Positions 5,654 through 11,631 of a stretch of 11,975 nt of DNA are shown here, piece by piece. A program made the translations under genes and the position numbers. Under the pieces are notes generated by a model that saw nothing but the letters and a program-made list of their open reading frames with translations, was not told the origin of the DNA and ran no database searches. The DNA comes from Candidatus Pelethomonas intestinigallinarum (GTDB taxonomy: Bacteria > Bacillota > Clostridia > Oscillospirales > Oscillospiraceae), in contig DVGP01000144.1 in the NCBI GenBank assembly GCA_018712665.1, forward strand, positions 1-11,975, in the 5' to 3' direction. Position 1 is the stretch's first letter, and each line of letters starts with the position of its first letter.

Positions 5654-8053
5654 TCAATCGGCGGTGCTGCCGCTCTGGCCCAGCTGCACGGTGACCACCG
5701 TGCCGGCCTCCAGCTGGGTTCCCTCACCATGGGACTGGCTGATGACCCGCACGCCGCTGTCGTCGCCGGAGGCCCCGGCGGTCTTCATGATGAGGCCGGC
5801 GTTGGTCAGGGCCTGGTTGGCCTGGGAGGCGGTGAGACCTATCAGGTTCGGCACCGTGCACAGCTCCTCCGACTTCTCCGCCCCCATGTAGAGGATGATC
5901 TCCGCGCTGGTGGGGACGATGGCCCCGCCCAGGGGGGTCTGGTCGGTGACGGTCTCCCCGTCCCCCACGGTGCGGTAGGAGGTGAAGCCGTATTCGCTGA
6001 GCCTCTGGGCCGCCTCCGACTCGCTCATGCCCACCACATAGGGGACGGTGGCGTCGGCGGCGCTGGCGTCCTCCTCGGTGTACTGGGGGGAGATGCCCAG
6101 GTAGGGCAGGATGTCCGCCATGATGGAGGAGGCGGTGGGAGCCACCATGTTGCCCCCGTTGGGGTAGGTGCCCGTGTCACGGGCGGGGGTGTCCAGGGTC
6201 AGGAGCATGATGACCTGGGGGTCGTCGGCGGGGGCGAAGCTCAAGAAAGAGACCACGATGTCGCCCTGGGGGTTCTCAGGTGTCCTGGTATGGGCTTTGT
6301 CAGCGGTACCGGTCTTGCCGCCGATGCGGTAGCCGGCCACCTGGCCGTTCTTCCCAGTACCCTCGGCCACCACGTACTCCAGGATCTCCCGGACGGTGGA
6401 GGAGGTCTCCTCGCTGATCACCTGCCGCACCGGGGTGGCGTCGTGCTGGGAGAGGACGTTGCCGTCCCCATCCACCACCTGCTCCACTACATAGGGGGCG
6501 TAGAGGTAGCCGCCGTTGATGCAGGCGGCCTTGGCCGCCAGGAGCTGGACGGGGGTAACGGTATAGTTCTGCCCGAAGGAATAGCAGGCCAGATCCAGAG
6601 TCGTGAAGTTCTCCTTGTCGGCATAGGTCCCCACGGCCTCGCCCTGGAGGTCCACGCCGCTGGCGCTGTGGAGGCCGAAGGCCTCCATATAGTCGTAGAA
6701 GGTGTCCGTCCCCACGGAGAAGCCGATGTTCATGAAGGCCGGGTTGCAGGAGTTTCCGGTGGCCTCCGTCAGGGTCTGGTGGCCGTGGCCCGCCCTGCGG
6801 GAGCAGCCGATGCGCCACCCGTCCACCGTCAGGGAGCCGGAGCAGTCGAAGGTGCTGTTCAGGTTCACCGTGCCCTCCTCCAGGGCCATGGACAGGGTCA
6901 GGATCTTGGCGGTGGAGCCGGGCTCATAGGTGTCGTTGACCGCCTTGCTCCGCCACTGCTGGAGCTGGAGCTGGCCCAGGACCTCGTCGTAGGCGGCGCT
7001 CTCCTCCTCGGTCCACTCCTCCTCCGGCTTGTCGTTCCCCTCCGCGTCCTTGGGGACCGCCTCTGCCAGCTGCTCCTGGAGGAGTGGGTCGTAGATGGTC
7101 CGGGGATCGTTCAGGTCGTAGCTGGGGTTGGAGGCGATGGCCAGCAGCGCCCCGGAGTTGACGTCCATGACGATGCCGGTGGCGCCGTTTTTGGCCCCGT
7201 ACTTGGCCACCATCTCCTCCAGGCCCCGCTCCACGTAGTACTGGATGGTGCTGTCGATGGTCAGCACCAGGCTGTCGCCGTTCTCGGCGTCGTAGTACTG
7301 CTCATACTGGAACATGAGCTCCTGGCCCCGGGCGTCCCGGGCGGTGACGCTCAGGCCGCTGCTGCCCTCCAGCTCGTCGTTGTAGAGGGCCTCAATGCCG
7401 TAGGCCCCGTGGTTGTCGTCGTCCAGGAAGCCCAGCACATGGCAGGCCAGGTTGCTGTAGCTGTAGTATCGCTTGGAGTCGCTGAGCAGGTAGATGCCCT
7501 GGATCTCGTTTTCCGAAATGAACGTCCGGATCTGGTCCCCCACGGTCCGGTCCACCCGCTTCTTCACGATCTCATACTGGCTGAAGGTCCGCTCCATCTG
7601 GGCGTAGATGGAGTCAATATCCACCTCCAGGATCTCCGACAGGGTGGTGGCGATCAGGTCCTTGTACTCCTGGCCGGTCATGGGCAGGGTCTCCCCCTCC
7701 TCCAGGCCGTTCACCATCTTCTCCGCCCGCTCCTGGTCCAGCTCATCCGCCCGGTTCTGAATGGCCATAGGGTCCAGCTGGACCGTGTCCGCCGTGGCGG
7801 ACATGGCCAGTACGGTGCCGGTGCGGTCGTAGATGGAGCCCCGGGAGGCGGAGGTGGTGGAGCTCAGGGTCTGCTGCTGGAAGGCCCGCTCCTCCATCTC
7901 CTCGTGATGGTTGATGGTCAGGTCGTAGGCCTTGGCGAACAGGGCGATAAAGGTCACCACGCCGAACAGAAGCATCAGGCACATGGTCCGGCGCTGGATG
8001 GTCAGCTTGGCCCGGCGGGCGGCGTCCGGCTGTCGTTTGGGTTTGTTTGCCAT
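5654..8053 (-). CDS. spoVD: Class B penicillin-binding protein with two PASTA domains, SpoVD/FtsI type
   Basis: This is a membrane-anchored DD-transpeptidase that cross-links peptidoglycan at the septum or in the spore cortex. In its 799 residues, a basic N-tail and one membrane helix (about 24-43) precede a pedestal domain beginning RGSIYDRTG (71-79). The transpeptidase domain has S380-TA-K383, S435-C-N437 and K580-TGT. Two PASTA domains follow at about 668-724 and 731-792. A Glu-rich insertion lies between SNPSYD and the active-site serine (about 318-366). C417 and C436 sit 37 and 56 residues after the catalytic serine, close to the redox cysteines of B. subtilis SpoVD (38 and 57). The ribosome binding site AAGGAGG lies just before the ATG. 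Position after the ftsL-like gene suggests it may also serve in vegetative division; SpoVD versus PBP2B/FtsI is not settled. Confidence 0.9.
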   Translation of the reverse strand: MANKPKRQPDAARRAKLTIQRRTMCLMLLFGVVTFIALFAKAYDLTINHHEEMEERAFQQQTLSSTTSASRGSIYDRTGTVLAMSATADTVQLDPMAIQNRADELDQERAEKMVNGLEEGETLPMTGQEYKDLIATTLSEILEVDIDSIYAQMERTFSQYEIVKKRVDRTVGDQIRTFISENEIQGIYLLSDSKRYYSYSNLACHVLGFLDDDNHGAYGIEALYNDELEGSSGLSVTARDARGQELMFQYEQYYDAENGDSLVLTIDSTIQYYVERGLEEMVAKYGAKNGATGIVMDVNSGALLAIASNPSYDLNDPRTIYDPLLQEQLAEAVPKDAEGNDKPEEEWTEEESAAYDEVLGQLQLQQWRSKAVNDTYEPGSTAKILTLSMALEEGTVNLNSTFDCSGSLTVDGWRIGCSRRAGHGHQTLTEATGNSCNPAFMNIGFSVGTDTFYDYMEAFGLHSASGVDLQGEAVGTYADKENFTTLDLACYSFGQNYTVTPVQLLAAKAACINGGYLYAPYVVEQVVDGDGNVLSQHDATPVRQVISEETSSTVREILEYVVAEGTGKNGQVAGYRIGGKTGTADKAHTRTPENPQGDIVVSFLSFAPADDPQVIMLLTLDTPARDTGTYPNGGNMVAPTASSIMADILPYLGISPQYTEEDASAADATVPYVVGMSESEAAQRLSEYGFTSYRTVGDGETVTDQTPLGGAIVPTSAEIILYMGAEKSEELCTVPNLIGLTASQANQALTNAGLIMKTAGASGDDSGVRVISQSHGEGTQLEAGTVVTVQLGQSGSTAD

Positions 8054-8101
8054 AAGGTCCTCCTTGTCTTCCGGGTAGGCGCGTTTGGTCTGAATGAAAC
8101 A

Positions 8102-8130
8102 GGGAGCAAGAGGGTCCGCCTCCTGCTCCC
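8102..8130 (-). terminator. Terminator- or attenuator-like hairpin in the PBP gene leader
   Basis: Arms gggagca (8102-8108) and tgctccc (8124-8130) pair perfectly, followed by one mismatch and four more pairs around a gtccg loop. On the minus strand the stem is followed by tgtttcatt, a moderate U-tract. It lies between the ftsL-like gene and the PBP gene, about 50 nt before the latter's start codon, so it could lower read-through from the upstream dcw genes. Two further stems lie in the same leader, at 8146-8166 and 8184-8197. Confidence 0.4.
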
Positions 8131-8230
8131 CGGCTATCTGATGTCCTCCGCCTCTTCGGGGCGGAGCGCGAGTGGGCGCGCCGCGGGAATGCTCCCGGCG
8201 GACAGCTCCGGGGCGGCGTCTCCCACCAGT

Positions 8231-8258
8231 GCAGTATACTTTCCGTCAGCTGAAATAT
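8231..8258 (-). promoter_or_regulatory. Possible sigma-E-like promoter upstream of the PBP gene
   Basis: On the minus strand ATATTT (8258-8253) is separated by 14 nt from TATACTGC (8238-8231). The first matches the sporulation sigma-E -35 as I recall it, and the second shares the ATAC core of its -10. TATACT alone would also do as a sigma-A -10, with only a poor -35 (TGGAAT). The -35 overlaps the last codons of the ftsL-like gene. The predicted leader is about 170 nt and holds three hairpins. Confidence 0.35.
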
Positions 8259-8833
8259 TCCACCATGGCGTAGAACCGCTGGCCCAGGAACGCGAGGATC
8301 TGACTGATCACGCCCTCCTCCTGCTGATTTACCGCCACCGCCTGGTCCTCCCCAGGCAGGCTGACGTAGTAGATCTGGCTGTCGCTGGGCTGGGTCATCC
8401 CCGCCTCCTCGGCGGCCTCCTTCACCGTGGCCATATCGAAGGCCTGCTCGTACTGGGCCATCAGGGAGACCTGCTCGATCTCCAGCTGCTCGATCTCCGA
8501 TTTCATGGTCACGATGCGGGTGGAGATGGCGTTCATCTCAACGTAGCACAGCAGCAGCAGGACTGTCAGCGCCGACACCGCCGCGAACCCCAGCGCCGCC
8601 GCCGGGGACACCTTCTGGGCCGGCCGGACGGCGGCCTTGGCCCGGGCCCGCTGGCGGGCGATGAGCTCCGCCTCCGTCTCCTTCCGGCGGCGGTACTGCT
8701 GGTCGAAGTCCAGCTGCCCGCTGGTCTCCAGCCGCCGCTCCAGCTCCTGATGATTCAGCTCCCGGGCCAGGTTGCCGCTGACAACGCCGGGGGTATGGTA
8801 TCTGCGTGGCCTTTTTTTCGTGCTGGCCGCCAT
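8246..8833 (-). CDS. FtsL-like septum formation protein (membrane helix plus coiled coil)
   Basis: The protein has 195 residues. A highly charged cytoplasmic N-terminal part, rich in Arg, Lys and Glu, spans about 1-75. A single membrane helix follows at about 77-97 (AAALGFAAVSALTVLLLLCY), then a heptad-like coiled coil at about 100-131 (KSEIEQLEIEQVSLM), a short segment with IYYVSLPGED, and an amphipathic C-terminus. This bitopic layout between rsmH and a PBP gene is what FtsL/DivIC-type divisome proteins show. Sequence conservation in that family is very low, so position and topology carry the call. In the divisome FtsL links FtsB/DivIC to the septal transpeptidase. The N-terminal part is longer than in B. 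subtilis FtsL (about 117 residues in total). The ribosome binding site GAGGAGG lies 8 nt before the ATG; rsmH ends 57 nt upstream. Confidence 0.75.
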   Translation of the reverse strand: MAASTKKRPRRYHTPGVVSGNLARELNHQELERRLETSGQLDFDQQYRRRKETEAELIARQRARAKAAVRPAQKVSPAAALGFAAVSALTVLLLLCYVEMNAISTRIVTMKSEIEQLEIEQVSLMAQYEQAFDMATVKEAAEEAGMTQPSDSQIYYVSLPGEDQAVAVNQQEEGVISQILAFLGQRFYAMVEYFS

Positions 8834-8890
8834 GGCTTGGCCCTCCTCGCTGAATTTCCGCCCAGGGCGGAGTTGTCCTCAGGGTAGTTC

Positions 8891-9847
8891 TCAGTATTCC
8901 GTCCGCTCCGCCACCCGGAGCTTGGCGCTGCGGGCACGGGGGTTCTCCTCCAGCTCCTCCTCCCCGGCCACAGTGGGCTTGCGGGTGACGAGCTTCAATT
9001 TCGGTTTCTTGCCGCACACGCACACCGGGAACTCCGGCGGGCAGGTGCAGCCGGTGGCCAGCTCCCGCATGGCCTGCTTGACGATCCGGTCCTCCAGGCT
9101 GTGGAAGGTGATCACCGCCAGCCGCCCGCCGGGCCGCAGCCCCTCCGCCGCCGAGCGGAGCATGGGGGGCAGCGCCTCCAGCTCGCCGTTGACGGCGATG
9201 CGGATGGCCTGGAAGCTGCGCTTGGCGGGGTGCTGCTTCTCCCGGAGAGCCTGGGGCGGCATGGCCGTGCGGATGAGCTCCGCCAGCTCCCCGGTGGTCT
9301 CGATGGGCCCCTCCTCCCGCCGCCGGACGATGGCCCGGGCGATCTGGGGGGCGTAGCGCTCCTCGCCGTAGTCAAACAAGATCCGCCGCAGCTCCTCATA
9401 GCTCCAGGTGTTCACCACCTGCCGGGCGTCCAGAGCCGCCGTGGTATCCATACGCATGTCCAAGGGGGCGTCGTGCATGTAGCTGAAGCCCCGCCGGGCC
9501 TCGTCCAGCTGGGGGGAGGACACCCCCAGATCGAAGAGCATCCCGTCCACAGCCTCCACCCCCAGGTCCCGGAGAATATTCCCCAGGTCGCTGAAGTTGC
9601 CGTGGACCAGGGTGACCCGGTCAGAAAACGCCGCCAGCCGCTCCCGGGCGGCCTCGATGGCGGTCATGTCCCGGTCGATGCCGATGAGCCGCCCGCCCTC
9701 CGTCAGGCGGCGGAGGATCTCCAGGGAGTGGCCCGCCCGGCCCAGGGTTCCGTCCACGTACGTCCCATCCGGGCGGATGGCCAGGGCCTCCAGGCACTCC
9801 CGGAGGAGCACCGGCTTGTGGCCGTAGTCCTTGTCCAGTTCAGGCAT
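8891..9847 (-). CDS. rsmH: 16S rRNA (cytosine-1402-N4)-methyltransferase
   Basis: RsmH (MraW) methylates N4 of C1402 in the ribosomal P site using S-adenosylmethionine (EC 2.1.1.199). The 318 residues match the family length. Recognisable blocks are HKPVLL at 10-15, the SAM-binding DGTLGRAGHS at 32-41, DLGVSSPQLD at 106-115, RGFSY at 119-123, PLDMRMD at 128-134, HPAKRSFQAIRIAVN at 206-220, SLEDRIVK at 250-257 and NPRARSAKLR at 302-311. A CxC...CxC segment (TGCTCPPEFPVCVCGKKP) near 266-282 may bind a metal, as is common in this family. It starts 1 nt after the mraZ stop codon (tga-t-atg), so translation is likely coupled. Confidence 0.97.
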   Translation of the reverse strand: MPELDKDYGHKPVLLRECLEALAIRPDGTYVDGTLGRAGHSLEILRRLTEGGRLIGIDRDMTAIEAARERLAAFSDRVTLVHGNFSDLGNILRDLGVEAVDGMLFDLGVSSPQLDEARRGFSYMHDAPLDMRMDTTAALDARQVVNTWSYEELRRILFDYGEERYAPQIARAIVRRREEGPIETTGELAELIRTAMPPQALREKQHPAKRSFQAIRIAVNGELEALPPMLRSAAEGLRPGGRLAVITFHSLEDRIVKQAMRELATGCTCPPEFPVCVCGKKPKLKLVTRKPTVAGEEELEENPRARSAKLRVAERTEY

Positions 9848-9848
9848 A

Positions 9849-10265
9849 TCAGAATCCCAGCTCCTCCATGGCCGCCGCCAGATCCTCGGAGTCCAGCCCC
9901 GCGGTCTCGATGGGGGCCCAGCGCTCCGGGTTCCACAGCTCCACGCACTTGCTCATGCCGTTGATGATGACCTCCCTGTCCAGGGCCGCGTACTCCCGGA
10001 GCTTGCCGGGGATCAGGATGCGCCCCTGGGCGTCGGGCTCGCACTTGGCGGCGTTGGCGAAGAGGGTCCGCATCCGCCGGGCCTTGGAGATGGGCAGGGC
10101 GTCGAACTTCTCCGTCAGATCCGCCCACTTCTCGTCGGAGTACACCGCCAGGCACCCGTCCAGGCCGATGGTGACGTAGAAGGTCTCCCCCAGCTCCTCC
10201 CGGAACTTGGCGGGGATGAAGAGACGGCCCTTGGCGTCGATGTTGTGCTGATACTGGCCGATCAC
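9849..10265 (-). CDS. mraZ: Transcriptional regulator MraZ
   Basis: MraZ is a DNA-binding ring-forming protein that regulates the dcw operon. The 138 residues contain two SpoVT/AbrB-like halves, each with the conserved motif: DAKGRLFIPAKFR at 10-22 and DAQGRILIPGKLREYA at 78-93. The start is GTG. It is fixed by an in-frame TGA only three codons upstream (10274-10272) and by the match of MIGQYQHNIDAKGR to the usual MraZ N-terminus; GAGG lies 4 nt before it. The gene heads the dcw cluster and is preceded by three 10-bp repeats (10332-10361) fitting a MraZ operator, so autoregulation is expected. In E. coli overproduced MraZ represses the operon; in Mycoplasma it can activate. Confidence 0.96.
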   Translation of the reverse strand: MIGQYQHNIDAKGRLFIPAKFREELGETFYVTIGLDGCLAVYSDEKWADLTEKFDALPISKARRMRTLFANAAKCEPDAQGRILIPGKLREYAALDREVIINGMSKCVELWNPERWAPIETAGLDSEDLAAAMEELGF

Positions 10266-10292
10266 CCGTCCTCACCCGCCCTTCTCCGGTTT

Positions 10293-10320
10293 CCCGCCGC
10301 CGGGAGGGGCGGCGGGTTTT
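10293..10320 (+). terminator. GC-rich hairpin with T-run, oriented against mraZ
   Basis: Arms cccgccgcc (10293-10301) and ggcggcggg (10308-10316) form a perfect 9-bp stem, followed on the plus strand by TTTTCTG. It thus reads as an intrinsic terminator for plus-strand transcription, although no plus-strand gene lies upstream. On the minus strand it is a stem in the mraZ leader between the MraZ box and the ribosome binding site, without a T-run after it. Confidence 0.45.
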
Positions 10321-10331
10321 CTGTGGGATTA

Positions 10332-10361
10332 CGCACTACTTCCCCCCACTTTTCACCACTT
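10332..10361 (-). promoter_or_regulatory. MraZ operator: three contiguous 10-bp repeats
   Basis: Read on the minus strand, three decamers follow without gaps: AAGTGGTGAA (10361-10352), AAGTGGGGGG (10351-10342) and AAGTAGTGCG (10341-10332). The core AAGTGG recurs at an exact 10-bp period, as in known MraZ boxes (direct repeats containing GTGG or AAAGTG with one-turn spacing). They lie between the promoter -10 and the mraZ start, roughly +1 to +31 of the predicted transcript, a position suited to repression by bound MraZ. Confidence 0.8.
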
Positions 10362-10369
10362 CATCGTTA

Positions 10370-10398
10370 AGTATACGGCATGCGACGTGGAAATGCAA
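10370..10398 (-). promoter_or_regulatory. Promoter of the mraZ/dcw cluster
   Basis: On the minus strand TTGCAT (10398-10393) lies 17 nt before TATACT (10375-10370). The -10 differs from consensus at one base; the -35 keeps TTG. The AT-rich stretch just upstream contains several A-tracts and could act as an UP element. The predicted start near 10363 falls at the edge of the MraZ box, giving a leader of about 100 nt. Confidence 0.65.
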
Positions 10399-10496
10399 GG
10401 GAAAGTTTTCAATTTTTATCACGCAAAACCCCAGGTTTTTCCATATAAATTCACAATTTTTTGTATTTAAAACAGATGTTCGAGTTAAATTCAGCC
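10399..10496. other. AT-rich upstream region of the dcw promoter
   Basis: About 100 bp are far more AT-rich than anything else in the window, with repeated A/T tracts (for example caattttt, ggtttttcc and caattttttg on the plus strand). No gene is visible. The position directly upstream of the -35 box suggests a curved or UP-element-like region. Confidence 0.4.
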
Positions 10497-10536
10497 AAGA
10501 AAAACCGGGCCGGCACAATATCTTGTGCCGGCCCGG
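10497..10536 (-). terminator. Intrinsic terminator of the rsmD-coaD unit
   Basis: Arms 10505-10518 (ccgggccggcacaa) and 10523-10536 (ttgtgccggcccgg) form a perfect 14-bp stem with a tatc loop. On the minus strand the stem is followed directly by tttttctt (10504-10497). This is the clearest terminator in the window and separates the coaD unit from the mraZ promoter. Confidence 0.92.
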
Positions 10537-10582
10537 CCGGTTGCTACAATATGTCGTTTTCTCTCGGGAACTTTCGGGATTT

Positions 10583-10602
10583 TGCCGAAATTTCTTGTCG
10601 AA
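10583..10602 (+). promoter_or_regulatory. Two Spo0A-box-like sites (speculative)
   Basis: On the plus strand TGCCGAA (10583-10589) and TGTCGAA (10596-10602) both match the TGNCGAA core of Spo0A binding sites, 13 bp apart. They lie just after the coiled-coil gene's stop codon and about 185-210 bp upstream of the dcw -35 box, beyond a terminator. The distance and short motif make a functional role uncertain. Confidence 0.2.
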
Positions 10603-10613
10603 AAAGCCCAATC

Positions 10614-11138
10614 CTATGACGAGCGTTTTTCCCCATCCGACGCCTGGGCCTCCAGCTTGGCCCGCTGGGCCTGGAGCTGCTCGTTGGAGACGGCCCGGAA
10701 CCGGGCCCGGGACTCCCGCAGCTCCTCCAGCGCCATCTGCAGCGCCTCCTCCGTCCGCCGCAGGGCGTCGTCGGTGTACTCGTTGGTGACGGTGACCATG
10801 GCCTTGCTGCGCTCCTCCGCCCGGCGGAGGATGTCGTGGGCCTTGTCCCGGGCGGCCCGGGTGATCTCGCTCTCGCCCACGATGGTCTTGGCGTCCAGGT
10901 CCGCCTGGCGGCGGATCTTCTCCGCCTCCTTCTTGGCGCTGTCCACAAACTCGTCCCGGGCACGGATCAGGTCCTGGGCCTTCTTCAGCTCCAGGGGGAG
11001 CTGGCCCTTCAGCTCGTCCAGCAGGTCCAAAGCGTCCTCCCGGACGATGATGCATTTATCGGGGGACATGAGGACCCCCTTGGCTCCGTCGATCATCTCA
11101 TAGAGCATGTCGATCAGGTATTGTACGTCGTTAGCCAT
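10614..11138 (-). CDS. Coiled-coil protein of the coaD-linked 'ATPase' family, function unknown
   Basis: This 174-residue soluble protein opens with a small conserved domain: YLIDMLYEMIDGAKGVLMS, then DALDLLDELKGQLPLELKKAQ and RARDEF. A long charged helix rich in Glu, Arg, Lys and Ala follows, with no membrane segment. Proteins of this type next to coaD in Clostridia are commonly annotated 'ATPase' or V-type H+-ATPase subunit H-like, but no nucleotide-binding motif is visible; the label comes from coiled-coil similarity. The pattern recalls DivIVA/SepIVA-like scaffolds, which is only an inference. The start at 11138 is chosen because it begins the conserved domain and has GGAAGGAG upstream, 4 nt after the coaD stop codon; a longer frame from 11201 would overlap coaD by about 60 nt. 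The operon ends at the terminator 10497-10536. Confidence 0.8.
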   Translation of the reverse strand: MANDVQYLIDMLYEMIDGAKGVLMSPDKCIIVREDALDLLDELKGQLPLELKKAQDLIRARDEFVDSAKKEAEKIRRQADLDAKTIVGESEITRAARDKAHDILRRAEERSKAMVTVTNEYTDDALRRTEEALQMALEELRESRARFRAVSNEQLQAQRAKLEAQASDGEKRSS

Positions 11139-11142
11139 GGCG

Positions 11143-11631
11143 TTACCGCTCCTTCCCTTCCGCGATCCTCCGCAGAATATCCGCCGCGCCGGCGGGCACA
11201 TAGTCGTCCAGCTTCTGGTGGTGGCGGATCATCTCCCGCACCATGGTGGAGCTGATGTGCAGATGCTTGGTCCTGGCCGGCAGAATCACCGTGTCCAGCC
11301 CGGGGCACAGGTCCCGGTTGATCTGGGCCATCTGGTATTCCCAGTCAAAGTCGATGCAGTTGCGCACGCCCTTGACCAGGGCCTGGGCCCCCTGGTCCCT
11401 GGCGAAGTCCGCCAGCAGGCCCCCCCAGGCCTCCGCCCGGGCGTTGGGGATATGGGCCACCGCTCCCCGAATCATCTCCAGCCGCTCCTCCAGGGTAAAC
11501 ATGGGCCGCTTCTCCCCGTTGGCCATGACGCACACCACCACCTGGTCAAAGATGGCGGCGGCCCGCTCCACCAGGTCCAGGTGGCCCACGGTGATGGGGT
11601 CGAAGCTGCCGGGACAGACAGCGATCCTCAT
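11143..11631 (-). CDS. coaD: Phosphopantetheine adenylyltransferase
   Basis: CoaD transfers AMP from ATP to 4'-phosphopantetheine, giving dephospho-CoA, the penultimate step of coenzyme A synthesis (EC 2.7.7.3). The 162 residues have the family length. The nucleotidyltransferase motif GSFDPITVGHLD spans residues 8-19 with T14 and H17, the phosphate-binding and ATP-binding residues. VKGVRNCIDFDWEYQMAQINR carries the conserved arginine loop, and HISSTMVRE is the C-terminal ISSxxVR motif. Its ATG overlaps the rsmD stop codon in an ATGA, and the coiled-coil gene follows 4 nt downstream, so the three are translationally coupled. Confidence 0.97.
   Translation of the reverse strand: MRIAVCPGSFDPITVGHLDLVERAAAIFDQVVVCVMANGEKRPMFTLEERLEMIRGAVAHIPNARAEAWGGLLADFARDQGAQALVKGVRNCIDFDWEYQMAQINRDLCPGLDTVILPARTKHLHISSTMVREMIRHHQKLDDYVPAGAADILRRIAEGKER

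Noticed and set aside
8054..8245. Riboswitch in the PBP gene leader
   Set aside because: Hairpins are present but I recognise no conserved core of any known riboswitch class.
5729..8887. Plus-strand open frame of about 1050 codons antisense to the PBP and ftsL-like genes
   Set aside because: It is the complement of well-supported genes, rich in Gly, Val, His, Leu and Gln, has no domain motif and no ribosome binding site. GC-rich codon use opens such antisense frames.
11139..11201. Longer N-terminus for the coiled-coil protein, starting at 11201
   Set aside because: It would overlap coaD by about 60 nt, and the added residues are not family-like; the start at 11138 has a ribosome binding site and begins the conserved domain.
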